Shown piece after piece: positions 54,142 through 64,000 of a DNA stretch of 64,000 nt. Position numbers and translations under genes: made by a program. Positions within the stretch are counted from its first letter, which is position 1, and every line of letters starts with the position of its first letter. The stretch comes from Lucinisca nassula (lineage: Eukaryota > Mollusca > Bivalvia > Lucinida > Lucinidae): contig OY757010.1 of NCBI GenBank assembly GCA_963580285.1, positions 67,106,406 to 67,170,405 on the forward strand, in the 5' to 3' direction. The notes below the pieces were generated by a model. It was not told the DNA's origin and did not search any database. It was given only the letters and a program-made list of their open reading frames with translations.

Positions 54142-55086
54142 CCCTATCATGAACGAAATGATGAAATTTGGTCAAACTTGGTATAATACATGTATATCAT
54201 TGCAACCTACCAAAGATTTGATGAGTTTGTTGACCTTGACCTTATTTTCAAAGCACAGCCTGTCCAAGAAAAACCTGTGAATTGTGGCTCTTGTTTGCAC
54301 CCTCATGAATGAATTGATGGAATGTGGTAAAACTTGGTACGATATATCATTGCAATTTACCAAAGAATTTATATGATTTTGGTGACCTTAACTTTATTTT
54401 TAATGACAAAGACCCCCAAACCTGTCCATTTTGTCCTTCAAAACCGTAAGTCAAATCGAGCTTATATAATACTTGGTCAGCATGCAGAGTCAGAATTGCT
54501 GAAATTTTTACATTCTGACAGCCATGCATGGCGGCAATTTTGAAATTCTTTAAACAAAATTCCAAAACCAGAAGTCCTATTGAGCTGAAAATGGGGTGAC
54601 ATTGAGATTAAGAATTGCAAGAATCCTTACGATATCCAAGGTGGCCATCATGGCAGCCATCTTGAAATCTGCTCCCAAACCAAAAGTCAGGATGAGCTGA
54701 AACTTCATGGGAGGCATGGAGATGACAGAGATTCAAAATTGCTAAAAGCGTTACAGTTCTGATATCCAAGATGGCGGCCCTGAACTAAAAGTCAGAATGA
54801 ACTGAAACTTGATGGGAGTCATCAGAAAGACATAAAGATTCAGAACTTCTAAAATTGTTCCAATCCCATGTCCAAGATGTCCAACAATTCATGGTGCCAC
54901 CATGGTGGCCATCTTGAAATTCTTCAAACATCATCTCCTTGTGAATTGAAAGTCAGAATGAGCTGAAACTTGATGGCAGTCATTTGGGTGACAAAGAGAT
55001 TCAGAATTGATAAAATGGTTTAGTTTTATCTTCTCAGATGAACACAATAACTCGGATTGCTGCTATGGCAGCCAGCTTGAAATACT

Positions 55087-55315
55087 TTAACCCTTTTTGT
55101 ACCAAATGGAATCTTCCTCCTTATATATAACAGGAGTCCATTTCAAAATTTAGGAGTGTCCGGTTGTGTTTTCATCAAAATTTATTTGGAAAATGGCTGA
55201 AATTTTTGCAAACAGTGGAGGCCCTGATCTGACTCCGCATTCTGCGGCGTCTGATCTGGGCCTGCACTGTTTGCCAGGTTACCCGTTTTGGGGTTTCTGG
55301 TACTAAATGGGTTAA
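55087..55315. mobile_element. Family C MITE, best-preserved copy
   Basis: TTAACCCTTTTTGTACCAAA ... GGTACTAAATGGGTTAA. Inner GCAAACAGTGGAGGCCC / GGGCCTGCACTGTTTGC around a GCATTCTGC hairpin. Confidence 0.75.
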
Positions 55316-55471
55316 ACAACCAAAAGTCTGATTAAGTTATTACTTGATGGGAGGCATTTGGGTGACATGCAGATTCAGTATTCCTAAAATCTTTTGTTCT
55401 GATATCAAGATGGCTGCCATGTTGGACATCTTAAAATCCTTCAAATGACGTCTCCCTTACAGAAAGTTGCG

Positions 55472-55802
55472 TCAAGCTGTAATTTGATCATAAGTAGGCA
55501 TCAGGATGACATGCAGATTTGGAATTTCCAAGATAGTTCCATCTTCTTGAACTTCTTCAGAGGAGATTTTGCACCTTCCACTCTGAACCAACATCATCTC
55601 TTGATTGCTTAAAAGTGTTTCAGGCAACAAAGTTTTTTTACCGGGGTGTACCCGATTGATTTGATTTTGATTTGAGGGTGTGTGGGTTTGGTCCATGGTA
55701 GAGGGATCAGATTGCCTCATGAGGGGTATGTGCCCATTTTGTAGCCCGCTCATAGTTCTTCTCACATCAAGGGATTTGCGCCTTACTGTTTTTTTCTACC
55801 CT
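55472..55802 (-). CDS. Open frame of unknown nature (low confidence)
   Basis: About 110 codons open on the minus strand, with ATG near 55763 (MSGLQNGHIPLM...). It is Gln/Asn/Pro-rich, with no domain recognised. The C-terminal ~25 codons run into the family E array, so at least that end is not ancestral coding DNA. Could be a fragment of a retroelement ORF1 or chance. Confidence 0.2.
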
Positions 55803-55904
55803 TTGTGAGTCTATATTCATTACGGTATTTGGCCGTGATCTGACATGGTGTAAGATTTGTTTCTTGATTGAATATGGCGCTTTTTTTTTGTATATATACA
55901 GTAT

Positions 55905-56135
55905 ATATGACAGTGTAGAAGAAACCATCTGATCAGGAGCTACACTATTCCTGAACTCATGACCTTACGCTGCTTTCATGTAGGGTCTTGTTGTACAGGA
56001 CTAGAGCTACACTGTTTGTCATGCAGTTTGGGAATTTGAATGAATAAATTGTATCAAGTAATTTGATTGGTTGAAATGCAAATGGGTGTGGCTAAATTAA
56101 TTTATGCAATGGAATAAGGATTAAGGGTTAAACTT
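55905..56135. repeat. Family D MITE-like repeat (diverged)
   Basis: GAAGAAACCATCTGATCAGG, then TAATTTGATTGGTTG and AAGGATTAAGGGTTAA. An insertion near 55955 adds a second TACACTGTTTGTCATGC. Confidence 0.5.
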
Positions 56136-56165
56136 CATTGACTAATGAACACCATTAACTCATTA

Positions 56166-57314
56166 AGGGGCTCTTACACTGTCACGATTTTGGCCACGAC
56201 TCACCACGATTTTTTAAATCGTGGTAAATCGTGAACAACGTCGTAGAGAAGTCGGCAGAGATCTTGAGGAATCGTGGTTGATCGTGATAGTTCGGGAGTG
56301 ACCACGACTGTTTTGGACATGTTCAAAACATTCGTGACGAGTCGGCATCATTTTTCAAATCGTAGAGCGGTCGTAGAGAAATCGTAGCTCAGTCTTGAGC
56401 CGTCGTCGTGGTAATCGTGACTAATCGTGATTAATCGTGACTGAATTCTACCACGATTGTGCTACGACGAGACAAGATCATCTACGATGCCTCTACGATT
56501 CCGTTGCGACTGCCGTACGATCTACTACGATATCATGACGACTGCTCACGACAATGCAATATTCACCAGGAATGCACTACGATTGATGACGACGCTAGCA
56601 CGATTTATCCCGACGCTACGTCGAACGCACTACTTTCTCCACGTAACTTTGTACATATAATTATCCAAGTAACTATGGTCAACTGTCACCTGTCCCTCCT
56701 GTTCCTCTGCACCTCCAGTTGTTCAGCCATTGCAATGTCATTTTCGATCATGTCTTGTTCGAGCTGAACTAAATTTTTGAAGATACAGAAGCCTTTGACC
56801 TGGCTGCAAAAACATTTTCGTCAGGTGCTCTCTACAGAAATGGTTGAAACTGAATGGCACTGTGCATTTGATGAACACTTTTATATACCCAGATCGTTAT
56901 AAATCCTGACGAATCGGGAGAAGTCTTGGTTAATCGTGAGTAAATCGTATCGAATCCTCCATGATCGTACTGAGTCTTTGATCATCGTGCCTTGGTCGTA
57001 GAGCAGTCTTGCAGGGATCGTAAGAAATCGTGTATGATCGTCTGATATCTTGAGAAATCGTGGTGCAGTCATAGAATAATCCTAGAGGATCGTAAGACAT
57101 CGTGGTCGGTCGTAGCTGATCGTTGTAAATCGGCTCCATTATCGTACAGCAATCGTGATTGTTCGTAGAAGTGTCGTAGCAATGTCGTGAGTATTCGTAG
57201 GGTAGTGAAATCGGAACCGTGTATGCCCCGATTTGCCACGATTTTCATGGTCCCAATTGGTCGTGGACAGTCGTGGACAATCGTGGTCAAAGTCGTGACA
57301 GTGTAAGAGCCCCT
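56166..57314. mobile_element. Harbinger-like non-autonomous element built of ATCGT motifs
   Basis: TIRs AGGGGCTCTTACACTGTCAC with TTA on both sides (56163-56165 and 57315-57317), the 3-bp duplication of PIF/Harbinger. Both flanks of the interior are dense arrays of ATCGTGG, ATCGTAG and GTCGTAGAG-type words at short, irregular spacing, about 56200-56640 and 56890-57300. The motifs change strand near 56455. A ~250-bp ordinary core (56640-56890) lies between. No ORF of note. Confidence 0.75.
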
Positions 57315-57436
57315 TTAACCATGGCTGATTCAAACTTATTCTTGTCAGCCCCGAGGGAATCCTTCCCATTATTCCATTGTCACCCAATCAATGGCTTTAA
57401 TGGCTTGAAACCCTTTGGGACCATGAAAATGAGACA

Positions 57437-59155
57437 AGGGTTAACCCCGGTATTTGGGAAAACCGAAAACAAACTTTTACCGGAAATAACCGAAAACAAA
57501 TTCTCATAACCGAAAACAAACTATATCACCAATTTTACCATGATTATTGTACATTTAGACATATACATGTTTAAATTACATGTAAACAGTGAATATGGTC
57601 AGGTTTGGGAGAATAATTTGAAATAATAACGATTTTATTGTCTTTTTTATACAATTTTCATAGATGGACCGGGATCTACACTGCTTGTACTAACTGTTTG
57701 TCTTGTTGTTTGTGATTTAAACGAATACATTATGCTTAGTAACTTGGCTGTTTGATAGTCAGAAATGTGTGTGACTAAAACAATTTATTCAGCAGGTTTC
57801 TGCTGAAGAAATTTAGTCAAGATGGTTCATCGTGCTGGTCATCAGGATAACTGCCAAACCAGTAACATCAGGAGCAGCAGGAATTAGAAATTTTGTATAA
57901 TAAGAACAAATCATATATTATAACCAATAAAAATGATTGTTTGGAGATATGAAAGTATGCACTCTATTCCACTGATGTGTTACTTAAAGTTTAAAAGGCC
58001 TGTCAAGACTATTTAGGTCATATCAAGGGTGTCAATTACTTAATCACGTTTTCCTGGACAAGCTTAGCCACCTATACTGTTAACTAGTTCAGTGCATATT
58101 CTTTTGTTATAAAACTGATAACTGCCCTTCTTGGATGAGCAGGGAAGAGTGTCACACTTGAAAGGATTTAATGATCAAGCCCTCGCCCATAGGGGCTTGA
58201 AGAAATATATGGGCTGCATGATGCTTCCATGCAGAGCTGAATCCGGCCCGCACACTAGTACTGGTAAACCGCTTAGAGGATCTAAGCCTGTCCAGGAACC
58301 GCGGTGCGAGGCGGACCGTCCATGCTAATAAACCCTATTGGTTTCATTGGGCGACAGGGCTTGAGATGTCATTTCATCTCATTGTCGGGTAAAAGTCCCA
58401 CAAAATTGGAAGCAACGTCTCCAAAATGACCTTTACAGTGTTGACGGGGACGTTTAACCTCAAATCAAACAAATCATGAAAAGATCTTCCTAGCAGGCCG
58501 GTATCAAACTAATGACCCCCTGATGACCAGTGAGACGGGCATCCGACGGATATACTCTACGTATTGTTTATACAAAATTTCTAAAGCCGTATCCTGCTGA
58601 ATAAATTAATTAGTCACATCCATTCCTGACTATCAAAGTACAAGCTATAATTTATTCATTTAAATCAAAAACAACATGGCAAGCAGTAAGTACAGGCATT
58701 GTAGATTCTGATGTTACTGGTTTGGCAGTTACCTAACCTGGGACATCCTGATGACCAGCAAGTTAAACCATTTTTGACTAAATTTCTTAAGCAGGACCTG
58801 CTGAATAGATTGTTTTAGCCGCACACATTTATGACTATCAAACAATCAAGTTACTAAGTATAATGTATTCATTTAAATCACAAACAACAAGGCAAACAGT
58901 TAGTACAAGCAGTGTAGTTCCCGGTCAGTGTATGAAAATTGTATAAAAAAGGCAATAAAATCGTTATTATTTCAAATTATTCTCCCAAACTTGGCCATAA
59001 TATCAGTTTACATGTAATTTAAACATGTATATGTCTAAATGTACAATAATCATGGTAAAATTGGTGATATAGTTTGTTTTCGGTTATGAGAATTTGTTTT
59101 CGGTTATTTCCGGTAAAAGTTTGTTTTCGGTTTTCCCAAATACCCGGTTAACCCT
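57437..59155. mobile_element. Foldback element with ~440-bp inverted arms and ACCGAAAACAAA tips
   Basis: Left arm about 57437-57873, right arm about 58711-59155, clearly inverted copies. Tips carry AGGGTTAACC then GGGAAAACCGAAAACAAAC and two more ACCGAAAACAAA repeats. The 840-bp middle includes a family B copy and family D-like sequence but no transposase. Confidence 0.75.
58188..58465 (+). mobile_element. SINE-like family B retroposon, full length
   Basis: From GGGGCTTGAAGAAATATATG to CCTCAAATCAAACAAATC. Preceded by family G sequence (58100-58185). The 3' two thirds match 29343-29580 almost perfectly. Confidence 0.75.
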
Positions 59156-59372
59156 TATCTTGCTGTTCACGACAACCCCTATCTTTGGAAACAGTTTAGA
59201 TCCAGATCAGATGGCTTCTGAAGAAGCCATCTGACCAGGATCTAAACTGTTTGAGATTCAATTTATGGATTTGTAAGAATAAATTACATCAAGTAATTTG
59301 ATTGGTTCAGAGACAGAAATGGGTGTGGCTAAACTGAATATTTAGCAAGAGAAGGGATAATAGTGCCATGCC
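59153..59372. repeat. Family D MITE-like repeat
   Basis: TTAACCCTTATCTTGCTG...AGAGAAGGGATAA. Hairpin GATGGCTTCTGAAGAAGCCATC in the centre, same as 29596-29806. Confidence 0.65.
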
Positions 59373-59529
59373 AGGAGGCAGAATCGGGATAATTTAAAAA
59401 AAAGAAAACCTCCCTAAATTATCCCTTACTTTTTCTTATCTATAGGAATTCCCTAGGGAGTCAATAAAGGGTTTGACTCAGACATGGTAAATGAACCATA
59501 GGTGTTCGAGCCATCAAGTTCTACTTATG

Positions 59530-59960
59530 TGGATCCCATTTTTGTTGGTTTCGGAGTTGCCTGTTTGAATAGATGCATTCTTTCCAAACTTGCATGGTTA
59601 CGTGACTAGGATATAGAGAAAAATAGGTATTAGATTTTGATGGCCTTGACCTTATTTCCAAGGTCACAGGCTCCCAAAATCTGTCAAAATTGGGCCAAAA
59701 AATGGTTTGCCTGGATGTAATCCTGGTCAAACTTGCTACAATATATAGATTTCAATAGTTTTTAGTGACCTTGACTACAATTTCAAGGTACAGGCTCCCT
59801 AAAAAATCAATCAAATTTGGGCCAAAAGTCACTTGTCTGTACTCTATTTCCTGAATGAATTATGGACGAACTTGTTACAGTAATAGTTACAGTCTACATG
59901 TATCAAAGACTCGATTAGATTAGATTTTGGTGGTTGTGTGGGGGTATAATTTTCATCTGA
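59530..59960. repeat. Family E fragment
   Basis: TTTTGATGGCCTTGACC, TCACAGGCTCCCAAAA and TTTTAGTGACCTTGACTAC match the array at 52556 onward. Confidence 0.6.
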
Positions 59961-59974
59961 AAACACCTTTTTAG

Positions 59975-62339
59975 CTCACCTGTCACGTAGTGACAAGGTG
60001 AGCTTTTGTGATCACATTTTGTCCGTCCGTCGTGCATGCGTTTGCCGTGCGTGCGTGCGTGGGTGCGTCCGTAAACAATTTCAAATAAGTATATCTCTAA
60101 TACCCCATGGCCAATCTTGATCAAATTCCATGTGAAGCATAATCAGGTAGGGGGAAAGGCTGCATACGGTTTTTGGGCTGATCAGATTGGAATTCTGGTT
60201 GCCTTGGCAACATATAGCTCCAATAGACTTAAAATGGGAAAAATTTTAATAATCTTCTTCTCTGAAACCACAGGGCCCAGAGATAAGATAATTGGCTTGT
60301 AACAATGTCAAGTGGTCACCTACATAAATCCTGCCAATCATGCTCCTGGGGTCCAAATTGGCCACACCCCGGGGCCCCTTAGCTCCCATAGACTCATATT
60401 GAAAAAAAAGCTTCAGAAATCTTCTTCTCTGAAACCATAGGGCCCAGAGCTTAGATATTTAGCATGTAGAAATGGCAAGTGGTCACTTACATAAGACCTG
60501 CCCATCATGCCCCTGGGGTCAAAACGGGCCACGCCCCGGGGCCCCTTAGCTCCCATAGACTCATATTGGAAAAATGCTTCAAAAATCTTCTTAGATATTT
60601 AGCATGTAGCAACGGCAAATGGTCACCTACATAAATCCTGCCAATCATGCCCCTGGGATCCAAAGTGCCATGCCCCAGAGCCCCTAAGATCCCATTGATT
60701 CATAATAGAAAAAAAGCTTCAAAAATCTTCTTCTCTGAAACCACAGGGCCCAGGGCTTAGATATTTAGCATGTAGCAACGGCAAGAGGTCACCTACATAA
60801 TTCCTGCGAATCATACCCCTGGGGTCCAAATGGGCCATGCCCCGGGGCCCCTTAGTTCCCATAGACTCATAATGGAAAAAAGCTTCAAAAATCTTCTTCT
60901 CTGAAACCACAAGGCCCAGAGCTTAGATATTAAGCATGTAGCAATGTCAAGTGGTCTCCTACATAATTCCTGCCAATCATGCCCCTGGGGTCCAATCGGG
61001 CCATGCCACGGGGCCCCTTAGCTCCCATAGACTCATAATGGAAAAAAGCTTCAAAAGTCTTCTTCTCTGAAACCACAGGGCCCAGAGCTTAGATATTTAG
61101 CATGTAGCAATGGCAAGTGGTCATCTACATAATTCCTGCCAATAATGCCCCTGGGGTCCAAAAGGGCCACACCCAAGGGCATCTTATCTCCCATAGACTC
61201 ATAATGGAAAAAAGCTTAAAAAATCTTCTTCTCTGAAACCACAGGGCCCAGAACTTAGATATTTAGCATGTAGCAACGGCAAGTGGATACCTACATAATT
61301 CCTGCCAATCAAGCTCCTGGGGTCCAAATGGGCAACACCCCGGGGCCCCTTAGCTCCCATAGACTCATAATGGAAAAAAGCTTCAAAAATCTTCTTCTCT
61401 GAAACCACAGGGCCCAGAGCTTAGATATATAGCATGTAGCATGGCAAGTGGTCACCTACATAAATCCTGCCAATCATGCCCCTGGGGTCCAAATGGGCCA
61501 TGCCCCGGGGCCCCTTAGCTCCAATAGACTCATAATGGAAAAAAAGCTTCAAAAATCTTCTTCTCTGAAACCACAGGGCCCAGAGCTTAGATATTTAGCA
61601 TGTAGCAACGGCAAGTGGTCACCTACATAAATCCTGCCAATCATGCCCCTGGGGTCCAAATGGGCCTCGCCCCAGGGCCCCTTATCTCCCATAGACTCAT
61701 AATGGAAAAAAAGCTTAAAAATCTTCTCTGAAACTACAGGGCCCAGAACTTAGATATTTAGCATGTAGCAACGGCAAGTGGTTACCTACATAAATCCTGC
61801 CAATCATGCCCCTGGGGTCCAAATGGGCCACACCCCGGGGCCCCTTAGCTCCCATAGACTCATAGTGGAAAAAAGCTTTAAAAATCTTCTTCTCTGAAAC
61901 CACAGGGCCCAGAGCTTAGATATTTAGCATGTAGTAACGGCAAGTGGTCACCTACATAAATCCTGTCAATCATGCCCCTGGGATCCAAATGGGCAACACC
62001 CCGGGGCCCCTTAGCTCCCATAGACTCATAATGGAAAAAAGCTTAAAAAATCTCTTCTTCTTTGAAACTGTGAAGCACAGAGCTTAGATATTTAGTATCT
62101 AGCAACATAAAATAGTTACCTACATAAATCCTGCTAACACTGCCCCTGGGATCCAAATGGGCCACACCCCAGCCCCTTAGCTCCTTTAGACTTATAATGG
62201 AAAAAAGCTTCAAAAATCTTCTTCTCCGAAGCCATAAGGCCCAGAGCTTATATATTTAGTGTAGCAATGTCAAGTGGTCTCCTACACTAATGATTTTCTG
62301 GGACACAGGTGAGCGATATAGGGCCATTGGGCCCTCTTG
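59975..62339 (+). mobile_element. CTCACC...CTCTTG family element with ~163-bp tandem array
   Basis: Starts CTCACCTGTCACGTAGTGAC with a hairpin to AGGTGAGC, then GTCCGTCCGTCG. Ends GGTGAGCGATATAGGGCC...GGGCCCTCTTG. About 13 units of CTGAAACCACAGGGCCCAGA.., ATATTTAGCATGTAGCAACG, TACATAAATCCTGCCAATCA, CCCTGGGGTCCAAATGGGCC. Uninterrupted, unlike the 23405 element. Confidence 0.8.
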
Positions 62340-62369
62340 TTCTTTAAAACATGCACTAGACTTTCCAAT

Positions 62370-62590
62370 GCCACTCAATCTTGAAGCTACCATAAAAATC
62401 CTAAAAATTGGGACACCTTGAGGACTTGCTGTAATTCTCATTAAATTTTAACAAATTTGTTTAACAATTCAGCAAGGAGTCCAAAAAGTGCAGAGTCTGA
62501 CTGAATGGCAAACATCCATCTGATCTGGGTCTGCACTGTTTGCTTAGGCCTGTCTTTCCCAATACTTAGGACCATTATAGTAGTTCATCA
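62370..62590. repeat. Repeat shared with 29046-29310
   Basis: ATTGGGACACCTTGAGGACT, TTTTAACAAATTTGTTT, CTGCACTGTTTGCTTAGGCC and CCCAATACTTAGGACC in the same order. Confidence 0.6.
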
Positions 62591-63170
62591 TAAACCTCAT
62601 TAGTGGTTTTAATTCTTTCTGGAAATTTGTTGCAATTAGTAGCAATAAGTATTTTTTTTGATACTTTATTTTGAGATAAGGTACAACCTGGTCTGCAGGA
62701 TCAATGAAGATTGAAATCATCCCGCACACCCAGCCACGTTTCACTTTGTGGCTTCACCATATGCCTCAAACTTGTGAAGGCTCTGATCAATCAGACTGCA
62801 CATCTGATCTGAGTCTTCGCTGGTCCCCCAACTTCCACTTTATGTAAGTAGTATCGTTTCATATAGTTTAAAGAATTTTCAGGTTTAAAATTATATTCCT
62901 ATCTTATTTCAAGTTTGTAATTAATGAATCAAAGTAATGAACTGAGGTACTTTGATTGAGTCCTTGAAGAAAATCTTTGTTGTGTGTTTGTGTGGATGGA
63001 TGCATGTGGGGAGTCCTATATTATTACTGAATCATATTATTAGTTACAAGAGATGCAGCCTTCAAACACTCCCCATCCTTTACATGTATTGCGGTAAGAG
63101 CAAAAAATAAAAGTCCTTCAAATAAGTGCATATTGCACCATACATTACCATACTTGATGGGTGAAAGAGA
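62591..63170. other. No gene seen
   Basis: Holds a GATCAG..TCTTCGCTGGTC repeat fragment (about 62780-62830, as at 11330 and 16490). Otherwise AT-rich. Confidence 0.45.
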
Positions 63171-63174
63171 CTTT

Positions 63175-64000
63175 GTTCATTATACTGCAGATTTATGGCC
63201 CTTGAATGATGTCAAAAATTTGTTTCCGCTCACAATTGAATGTGAATATCTTGAGAAGGAATTGATGGATTTTGATAAAATTTGGCATGTGAATTTATGT
63301 TAACAAGAAATAGCTTGGGATTGGTACACGATATTTTGTGTCAATTTTCAGCAACGTTATGACCCTAGAATGACATAAAAAAATTTGTTTCCACTCAATA
63401 TCTTGAGAAAGAATTGATGGTTTTTGATCAAATTTGGCATGTGAATTTATGTTGACAGGATATAGCTTGGGATTGTTATTGTGTCTAGTTTCAGCAGAGT
63501 TATGACAAAAAAATTGTTTCCACTTAATATCTTGAGAAAGAATTGATGGATTTTTTTCAAATTTGACATGTGAATTTATGTTGACAAGATATATCTTGGG
63601 ATTGTTATTCAGCGTTTCGTGTCCAGCTTCAGCAGAGTAATGACCCTTGAATGACATCAAAAAATTGTTTCCACTTAATCTCTTGAAAAAGAATTAATGT
63701 ATTTTTTTTCAGATTTGACATGTGAATTTGTTGACAAGCTATAGCTGGGGATTGTTACACGGTACTTTGTGTCAAATTTTCAGGAGAGTTAAGGCATTTG
63801 AATGACATCAAAAATGCATTTTTGCTCAATATCATGAGAAAGAATGGATGGATTTTGTTAAAATTTGGCATGTGAATTTATGTTGACAAGATACAGCTTG
63901 GGGTTATTATGCGGCATTTTGTGTCTGTTTTCAGTAGAGTTATGGCCCTTGAATGATATCGAAACTTTGTTTCCCCTCAATATCTTGAGAAAGAAATTAT
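63175..64000. repeat. ~120-165-bp tandem repeat running past the window end
   Basis: Blocks TTTGTTTCC(G/A)CT, ATATCTTGAGAAAGAATTGA, TTTGGCATGTGAATTTATG and CAGCAGAGTTATGACCCTTG recur about six times with TTGACAAGATATAGCTTGGG between. Apparent minus-strand frames follow the repeat. Confidence 0.8.

Larger units (their letters stand above)
52556..55540. repeat. Family E tandem/interspersed array (GACCTTGACCTTATTT type), interrupted
   Basis: Blocks such as ATGAA(C/T)GAATTGATG, GTACAATATATCATTGCAAC, CCAAAGATTTGAT and TTGACCTTATTTCAAG recur with ~100-200-bp spacing, then shift to AGTCAGAATGAGCTGAAAC / GATATCCAAGATGG blocks from about 54590. Interrupted by 53238-54141 and 55087-55315. No coding content. 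Confidence 0.65.

Noticed and set aside
54590..55540. Host exon conserved as GATATCCAAGATGGC blocks
   Set aside because: The block recurs within family E and contains stops in all frames.
56457..57509. Several 60-100-codon frames rich in Asp/Thr/Tyr/Arg
   Set aside because: They come from the periodic ATCGT words of the Harbinger-like element in different phases and have no domain.
23640..62339. CRISPR array (regular repeats of ~163-165 bp)
   Set aside because: Units are long, contiguous and diverged, with no short identical repeats separated by unique spacers; the genome is eukaryotic.

Overview
This window reads as intergenic or intronic DNA from an animal, most likely a bivalve mollusc and possibly a dreissenid mussel. 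That assignment is an inference. It rests on AT-rich eukaryotic sequence with GT-AG introns and on the combination of elements seen: Penelope-like and LINE elements, an env-bearing Ty3/Gypsy element, tRNA-derived SINEs, and element families starting CTCACCT and TTAACCC. I found no convincing host protein-coding gene; one possible terminal exon is flagged at 18983-19045. Almost everything recognisable is mobile DNA, often several layers deep.

1-8.8 kb: a LINE retrotransposon on the + strand. Its ORF1 is split by a pogo/Tigger-like DNA transposon (710-3735) carrying an intact two-exon transposase with a PHD finger. Its ORF2 is split by an antisense, 5'-truncated Penelope-like element (6861-7642). 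Both interrupted reading frames rejoin exactly when the insertions are removed in silico. A minus-strand LINE fragment follows.

8.9-19 kb: a 187-bp tandem repeat, a foldback-type element (9360-10589), a Helitron-like element (12196-13389, minus), a palindromic element with a 10-bp target duplication, a Penelope-like RT element (14166-16349), and three tRNA-derived SINE copies.

19-34 kb: two members of a family starting CTCACCT and ending CTCTTG that carry long internal tandem arrays (19159-21217, 23405-28821). The second contains two more Helitron copies and a SINE. Around them lie a SINE-like retroposon family ('family B'), TTAA-ended hairpin MITEs ('family C') and strong hairpin repeats.

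34.1-44.2 kb: a complete, apparently very young LTR retroelement. It has two 695-bp LTRs with no difference visible by eye, 4-bp ATGT duplications, gag, pol in the -1 frame, an env-like F-type glycoprotein gene with its own splice acceptor, and an extra 167-codon ORF between env and the 3' LTR.

44.2-64 kb: repeat duplications, a multiply nested Penelope mosaic, a decayed DDE transposon with ~510-bp inverted arms (49079-52073), a MULE-like element with 10-bp target duplications (53238-54141), a Harbinger-like element made mostly of ATCGT-containing motifs (56166-57314), a foldback element (57437-59155), a third CTCACCT-family element (59975-62339), and a tandem repeat running off the end.

The units do not form a pathway. 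The only coordinated gene set is gag-pol-env-ORF4 of the LTR element, joined by a predicted -1 frameshift and by splicing from one donor at 34912/34913.
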